A DNA stretch of 18,955 nt. It comes from Melaminivora alkalimesophila. GTDB taxonomy: Bacteria; Pseudomonadota; Gammaproteobacteria; Burkholderiales; Burkholderiaceae_C. This document shows, piece by piece, positions 13,658 through 18,955 of the stretch (position 1 is the first letter of the stretch; each line of letters begins with the position of its first letter). Below the pieces are notes generated by a model, which was not told where the DNA came from, ran no database searches, and saw only the letters and a list, made by a program, of their open reading frames with translations. The stretch spans positions 1-18,955 of the forward strand of contig NZ_ALEE01000602.1 in the NCBI RefSeq assembly GCF_000282995.1, written 5' to 3'. Both the position numbers and the translations under genes were made by a program.

Positions 13658-13685
13658 AAAAAAAAGGCCCGAGCTGCCTCGGGCC
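13658..13685 (-). terminator. Intrinsic terminator between the binding-protein gene and livH
   Basis: GGCCCGAG (13666-13673) and CTCGGGCC (13678-13685) form a perfect 8-bp stem with a CTGC loop. On the minus strand it is followed by eight T residues (13665-13658). It begins 25 nt after the binding-protein stop codon. Sequence and position are those of a strong Rho-independent terminator inside the operon. Confidence 0.85.
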
Positions 13686-13710
13686 CCAAGCTTTCACCCC
13701 TCGGAACGCA

Positions 13711-14946
13711 TCAGGACGGGCGCTTCATCTGGCACGACGTCGGCGTGCTCGACACGTAGGGCTCGTAGTACTTGACCGGCACGAAGGTGTGGCCGGTGTT
13801 CTCGGCATCGTTGGGATGCTTGGCGTCGGTCTTCTCCCAGCGCGTGACGAACAGGCCCTGCTGCAGCTGGTGGTCGGTCTTGCGCATCTCGACCTCGCCG
13901 TTGAAGCTGTTGAACTTCAGGCCTTCGAGCACCGGCGCCACCTTGGCCGGCTCGGTGGTCTTGGCCTTGGCGAAGGCGGTGTCGAGCATCGCCAGGCCAT
14001 GGTAGACGGCCAGCGCATACAGGTCGTCGTCGAACTTCTTCTTGAAGTCGAGCACGAGGCGGTTGATCTCGCCGGGCAGGTTGTTGTGGCCGTAGGAGAC
14101 CATGTAGACCCGCCCCGCCGCGCCCGCGCCCATGGCGGTGGGCGCGCCCGTGACGCCGCCGTAGTAGGTGTAGAAGCTGACGTTGGACAGCCCGGCGTCG
14201 TTCGCCGCCTTGATCAAGAGCGCCAGGTCGGAGCCCCAGTTGCCGGTGATCACCGTGTCGGCGCCCGACTGCTTGATCTTGGCGATGTAGGGCGCGAAGT
14301 CGCGCACCTGCGCCAGCGGCGCGAAGTCGTCGCCGACGATCTCCACGTCCGGGCGCTTGCGCTTGAGCATCTCCTTGGCGTACTTGGAGACCTGGTGGCC
14401 GTGCGCGTAGTTCTGGTTGATCAGGTAGACCTTCTTGACCTCCGGGTGGTCCTTCATGAAGGTGGTCATGGCCTCCATCTTCATGGAGGTGTCGGCATCG
14501 AGCCGGAAGTGCCAGTAGCTGCACTTGCTGTTGGTGAGGTCCGGGTCCACCGCCGCGTAGTTCAGGTACAGCACCTCCTTGCCCTTGTTGCGGGCGTTGT
14601 GCTTGTCCAGCGCATCGATGATGGCCAGCGCCGGGCCGGAGCCGTTGCCCTGCACCACGTAGCGCGCCCCCTGGTCCATGGCCGAGCGCAAGGCGCTGGT
14701 GGTCTCCTGGGGCGAGAGCTTGTTGTCGATGCCGATGATCTCGAACTTCACGCCCGAGCTGTTCTTCTTGTTGAACTCCTCGGCCAGGAACTGCCAGCTC
14801 TTGAGCTGGTTCGTCCCGACCGCCGCCATCAGGCCGGACAGCGGGTCCAGCCAGGCGATCTTGACGGTCTCCCCCTGCTGGGCAAAGGCGGTGCCGGCGC
14901 AGGCCAGCAGCACGCTGGCTGCCACGGTCCTGATGGCGAGCTTCAT
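13711..14946 (-). CDS. livK: Periplasmic substrate-binding protein of the LIV-type ABC transporter
   Basis: This 411-residue protein starts with a signal peptide, MKLAIRTVAASVLLACAGTAFA, with likely cleavage after A22 (AFA-QQ). The mature part is a type I periplasmic binding protein of the branched-chain amino acid (Leu/Ile/Val-binding) family. VKIAWLDPLSGLMAAVGTNQ (about 28-47) is the first strand and ligand loop, IIGIDNKLSPQETTSALRSA follows, and VYLINQNYAHGHQVSKYAKE opens the second lobe. Proteins of this group bind amino acids, short-chain amides, or aromatic and aliphatic carboxylates, so the symbol gives the family and not the ligand. Being next to an acyl-CoA ligase favours a carboxylic acid. 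The ATG at 14946 has AAGGAG 8 nt upstream; earlier in-frame starts add only a non-secretory leader. A strong terminator follows, consistent with more of this protein than of the permeases. Confidence 0.92.
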   Translation of the reverse strand: MKLAIRTVAASVLLACAGTAFAQQGETVKIAWLDPLSGLMAAVGTNQLKSWQFLAEEFNKKNSSGVKFEIIGIDNKLSPQETTSALRSAMDQGARYVVQGNGSGPALAIIDALDKHNARNKGKEVLYLNYAAVDPDLTNSKCSYWHFRLDADTSMKMEAMTTFMKDHPEVKKVYLINQNYAHGHQVSKYAKEMLKRKRPDVEIVGDDFAPLAQVRDFAPYIAKIKQSGADTVITGNWGSDLALLIKAANDAGLSNVSFYTYYGGVTGAPTAMGAGAAGRVYMVSYGHNNLPGEINRLVLDFKKKFDDDLYALAVYHGLAMLDTAFAKAKTTEPAKVAPVLEGLKFNSFNGEVEMRKTDHQLQQGLFVTRWEKTDAKHPNDAENTGHTFVPVKYYEPYVSSTPTSCQMKRPS

Positions 14947-15012
14947 GGGCTTGTCTCCTTGGTTGGTTGTTTGCGGATGCATGGGGGCAGCGTACAAGCT
15001 CCGTCCGCACTG

Positions 15013-15057
15013 CCCTTCAGGGATTGCCCCTAGCCGCTATCGCCCAGGCGACTGCGG
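15013..15057. promoter_or_regulatory. Overlapping inverted repeats and hairpin upstream of the binding-protein gene
   Basis: The 126-bp gap between the ligase and binding-protein genes holds CCCTTCAGGGATTGCCCCT (15013-15031). In it CCCT/AGGG (15013-15022) and AGGG/CCCT (15019-15031) are two inverted repeats sharing the middle AGGG. Next to it CCGC (15034-15037) with TCGCC (15040-15044) faces GGCGA (15047-15051) with GCGG (15054-15057), an imperfect hairpin without a T run. It could be an operator for an internal promoter or an mRNA structure; no convincing -35/-10 pair was found. Confidence 0.3.
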
Positions 15058-15072
15058 CCGGGGAGCAGTCCC

Positions 15073-16710
<1,638 letters not shown>

Positions 16711-16877
16711 CGGTGTCTCCTTGGAAGGATGAAATAGAAAGCGAAAAAGACGCGAAAAAATGCGTGCAGCATCGTAGCCGCGATCCGCCGCCTTCCCTGT
16801 CGCCTACCCGCCAGGAAACACCCGGGAAAACGCGCCCTTGGCCCTCGTCCAGGCGGGTTTTGCCCAAGGCGCGGACA
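16711..16877. promoter_or_regulatory. Divergent intergenic region between the ligase operon and selO
   Basis: These 167 bp must hold the start signals of both directions. For the ligase a -10-like TACGAT lies at 16776-16771 (minus) but no convincing -35 was found. The ligase leader is unusually rich in T runs (about 16728-16768). On the plus side CCTTGG and CCAAGG form a wide inverted repeat before selO, of unknown meaning. Confidence 0.3.
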
Positions 16878-18386
16878 ATGGCCCGCATGTCCGTACCCGC
16901 CGCCGCGTCCTCTCCGCCCTCGACCGCCGCCACGGCCTGCGGCTGGCGCCCGACCTGGGAGCCCGGCTTTGCCGCCCTGGGCCCGGCCTTCGTGCGCCCG
17001 GTGCAGCCGATCCCGCTGCCCGCCCCCTACTGGGTCGCGACCAGCGCCCCGGCAGCGCAGCTGCTGGGCCTCCCCGAAGGCTGGGACCGCTGCCCGGAAC
17101 TGCTCGCGGCCTTCAGCGGCAATGCGCTGCTGCCCGGCAGCCAGCCGGTCGCCACGGTCTACAGCGGCCACCAGTTCGGCGTCTGGGCCGGCCAGCTGGG
17201 CGATGGGCGCGCGCTGCTGCTGGGCCAGGTCTGCGGCCAGGAGCTGCAGCTCAAGGGCAGCGGCCGCACGCCCTTCTCGCGCATGGGCGACGGCCGCGCC
17301 GTGCTGCGCTCGTCCATCCGCGAGTTCCTGTGCAGCGAGGCCATGCACGCGCTCGGCATCCCCACCACGCGCGCGCTGTGCATCACCGGCTCGCCCGCGG
17401 CCGTGGCGCGCGAGGAGTTGGAGACCGCAGCCGTGGTCACGCGCCTCGCGCCGAGCTTCGTGCGCTTCGGCCACTTCGAGCACTTCGGCGCGCGCGGCCA
17501 GATCGACGAGCTGCGCGCGCTGGCCGATCACGTGATCGCGCACCACTACCCGCAGTGCGCCGCCGCAGGCTCCTCCGAACGCGCCCCCTACGCCGCGCTC
17601 CTGCAGGCCGTGACCGAGCGCACGGCCCGGCTGCTCGCGCACTGGCAGGCCATCGGCTTCTGCCACGGCGTGATGAACACGGACAACATGAGCATCCTCG
17701 GCCTGACGATCGACTACGGGCCCTTCCAGTTTCTCGACGCCTACGACCCGGGCCACATCTGCAACCACAGCGACACCTACGGGCGCTACGCCTTCGACCA
17801 GCAGCCGGCCGTCGCCTGGTGGAACCTGCGGCGCCTGGCGCAGGCGCTGCTGCCGCTGATCGACGACGTGCCGCTCGCCGAGGAGGCACTGTCGGGCTAC
17901 GAGGCGCGGCTCAACGAGGCCTACCTGGCGCTGATGCGCGCCAAGCTCGGCCTGGCGAAGCCGCATGAAGCGGAGGCCGAGCTGCTGCAGGAGCTGCTGG
18001 CCCTGCTGGCGGCGGACCGGGTGGACTACCCCATCTTCTGGCGGCGCCTGTCGCACGCCGTGGGCTCGGGCGACTTCGGACCGGTGCAGGCGCTGTTTGC
18101 CGACGGCCCCGCAGTGCAGGCCTGGCTCGCCTCCTACCGCGCGGCGCTGCAGCCGCAGGACGCTGCGCAGACGGCATCGCGGATGCTGCGGTGCAACCCG
18201 AAGTTCGTGCTGCGCAACCACCTGGCCGAGCAGGCCATCCGCGCCGCGAAACTATCGGACTTCCGCGAGGTCCAAACGCTCCAAGCGCTGCTGGCACGCC
18301 CCTTCAACGAGCACCCGGGCCACGAAGCCCATGCCGGCTTTCCGCCCGAGTGGGCGGCCCACCTTTGCATCAGCTGTTCCTCATGA
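16878..18386 (+). CDS. selO: Protein adenylyltransferase SelO (YdiU/UPF0061 family)
   Basis: This 502-residue pseudokinase-fold protein transfers AMP from ATP to Ser, Thr or Tyr of target proteins; characterised homologues act on redox-homeostasis proteins. Signature stretches are [19 protein letters not shown] (94-112), [23 protein letters not shown] around 124-146 with K126 in the nucleotide-binding position, [13 protein letters not shown] (260-272) and [12 protein letters not shown] (276-287) with the metal-binding Asp. The C-terminus ends CSS; the Cys occupies the position that is selenocysteine in animal SelO. I chose the ATG at 16878 because AAGG lies 8 nt upstream; the ATG at 16887 is a close alternative, and the longer open frame from 16713 reads through the divergent intergenic region. 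The stop overlaps the msrB start. Confidence 0.92.
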   Translation: MARMSVPAAASSPPSTAATACGWRPTWEPGFAALGPAFVRPVQPIPLPAPYWVATSAPAAQLLGLPEGWDRCPELLAAFSGNALLPGSQPVATVYSGHQFGVWAGQLGDGRALLLGQVCGQELQLKGSGRTPFSRMGDGRAVLRSSIREFLCSEAMHALGIPTTRALCITGSPAAVAREELETAAVVTRLAPSFVRFGHFEHFGARGQIDELRALADHVIAHHYPQCAAAGSSERAPYAALLQAVTERTARLLAHWQAIGFCHGVMNTDNMSILGLTIDYGPFQFLDAYDPGHICNHSDTYGRYAFDQQPAVAWWNLRRLAQALLPLIDDVPLAEEALSGYEARLNEAYLALMRAKLGLAKPHEAEAELLQELLALLAADRVDYPIFWRRLSHAVGSGDFGPVQALFADGPAVQAWLASYRAALQPQDAAQTASRMLRCNPKFVLRNHLAEQAIRAAKLSDFREVQTLQALLARPFNEHPGHEAHAGFPPEWAAHLCISCSS

Positions 18387-18796
18387 CCTACCCCATCCGC
18401 AAATCCGACGCCGAATGGCAGGCCCATCTGAGCGCCAAGGGCGCCGAGCCCGGCGCCTTCGAGGTCACGCGCCGCGCCGCCACCGAGCGGCCCTTCACCG
18501 GCAAGTACGAGCGCCATTGGGCCGACGGCAGCTACCACTGCATCTGCTGCGGCGCCAAGCTCTTCGATTCGCATGTGAAGTTCGACGCCGGCTGTGGCTG
18601 GCCGAGCTTCTCCGAGGCCGTCCCCGGCGCCATCCGCGAGATCGAGGACCGCAGCCACGGCATGGTGCGCACCGAGACGGTTTGTGCACAATGCGGCGCG
18701 CACCTGGGGCATGTGTTCCCCGATGGGCCGGCCCCCACGGGCCTGCGCTACTGCATGAACTCCGCGGCGCTGGACTTCGAGCCGCCGGCGCCGTGA
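18383..18796 (+). CDS. msrB: Peptide-methionine (R)-S-oxide reductase MsrB
   Basis: This 137-residue protein reduces methionine-R-sulfoxide in proteins. The two zinc-binding pairs are present: C53/C56 ([11 protein letters not shown], 51-61) and C101/C104 ([13 protein letters not shown], 100-112). The catalytic Cys is C124 in [12 protein letters not shown], and C71 in DAGCGWPSF is a likely recycling Cys. There is no signal peptide, so it is cytoplasmic. Its ATG at 18383 overlaps the selO stop in ATGA, which implies translational coupling. Both enzymes belong to oxidative-stress handling, one modifying redox proteins and the other repairing oxidised Met. Confidence 0.95.
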   Translation: MTYPIRKSDAEWQAHLSAKGAEPGAFEVTRRAATERPFTGKYERHWADGSYHCICCGAKLFDSHVKFDAGCGWPSFSEAVPGAIREIEDRSHGMVRTETVCAQCGAHLGHVFPDGPAPTGLRYCMNSAALDFEPPAP

Positions 18797-18809
18797 GCGG
18801 CGAGACTCC

Positions 18810-18955
18810 ATGAAACTGCTGATCGACTTCTTTCCCATCGTCCTGTTCTTCGCGGCCTTCAAGCTGTGGGGCATCTACGTGGCCACGGCCGTGGCGATCG
18901 CCGCCACGGTGGTGCAGATCGCCTGGCTGCGCCTGCAGCGCGGCAGGGTCGAGCC
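18810..18955 (+). CDS. yciB: Septation protein A / inner membrane protein YciB (partial)
   Basis: Only the first 48 residues are in the window; the gene runs off the right edge. [21 protein letters not shown] followed by [19 protein letters not shown] gives two closely spaced membrane helices and matches the N-terminus of the YciB/IspZ family of small inner-membrane proteins linked to septum formation and cell-envelope synthesis. It starts 13 nt after the msrB stop, so it is probably co-transcribed with selO and msrB. Confidence 0.88.
   Translation, partial: MKLLIDFFPIVLFFAAFKLWGIYVATAVAIAATVVQIAWLRLQRGRVE

Noticed and set aside
11359..13759. Long plus-strand open frames rich in His, Gln and Arg opposite livM and livH
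   Set aside because: They mirror the hydrophobic permease codons. Runs of His and Gln are what antisense of Leu/Val/Ala-rich membrane genes gives.
16713..16877. N-terminal extension of SelO by 55 codons
   Set aside because: It would fill the divergent intergenic region and consists of low-complexity Pro, Ser and Arg residues not expected before the SelO domain; the ATG at 16878 has AAGG upstream.
18375..18386. Possible selenocysteine (UGA) reading at the end of SelO
   Set aside because: The C-terminal motif is encoded with an ordinary Cys codon and the UGA that follows CSS serves as the stop while overlapping the msrB start. No SECIS-like hairpin was evident.

Overview
The window is GC-rich DNA with tightly packed genes and AAGGAG-type ribosome binding sites. 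Its gene style (TRAP and LIV-type importers, and a SelO-MsrB-septation protein A block) suggests a betaproteobacterium of the Comamonadaceae type (Acidovorax, Comamonas, Variovorax and relatives). That placement is inferred from recognised protein families and gene order; no search was run. I saw no RNA gene, CRISPR array, insertion sequence or phage gene, and no gene-free stretch longer than 300 bases.

Layout. (1) 1-335, minus: the N-terminus of a crotonase-domain protein, probably a FadB-type beta-oxidation enzyme cut by the window edge. It has a good promoter and a perfect 18-bp palindrome just upstream. (2) 510-8784, minus: a nine-gene catabolic operon read right to left. It encodes a metallo-beta-lactamase-fold protein, an FAD aromatic hydroxylase, a DUF2783 protein, a VOC-fold metalloprotein, an FAH-family hydrolase, a three-part TRAP importer (DctP, DctQ, DctM) and a zeta-class GST (maleylacetoacetate/maleylpyruvate isomerase type). 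A strong intrinsic terminator at 446-481 closes it. (3) 8892-9797, plus: a divergent LysR regulator. A T-N11-A box lies at about -56 from a predicted promoter of the catabolic operon. (4) 9822-16710, minus: an acyl-CoA ligase followed by a complete LIV-type ABC importer (binding protein, LivH, LivM, LivG, LivF). A tandem intrinsic terminator sits between the binding-protein gene and livH. (5) 16878-18955, plus: SelO, MsrB (4-bp overlap) and the start of septation protein A (YciB).

How the parts fit. The first operon reads as import of an organic acid by TRAP, ring hydroxylation by the FAD enzyme, ring opening, cis-trans isomerisation by the GST and hydrolysis by the FAH protein. This is the logic of the gentisate and homogentisate routes, but no classical cupin or HmgA-type ring-cleaving dioxygenase is present. 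The VOC protein is the obvious candidate for that step. The metallo-beta-lactamase protein has lost all three ligands of its second metal site. Together with the DUF2783 protein these make the operon the best candidate here for an undescribed pathway. The second operon looks like uptake of a carboxylic acid (aromatic or aliphatic) and its activation to a CoA thioester, which could feed beta-oxidation.
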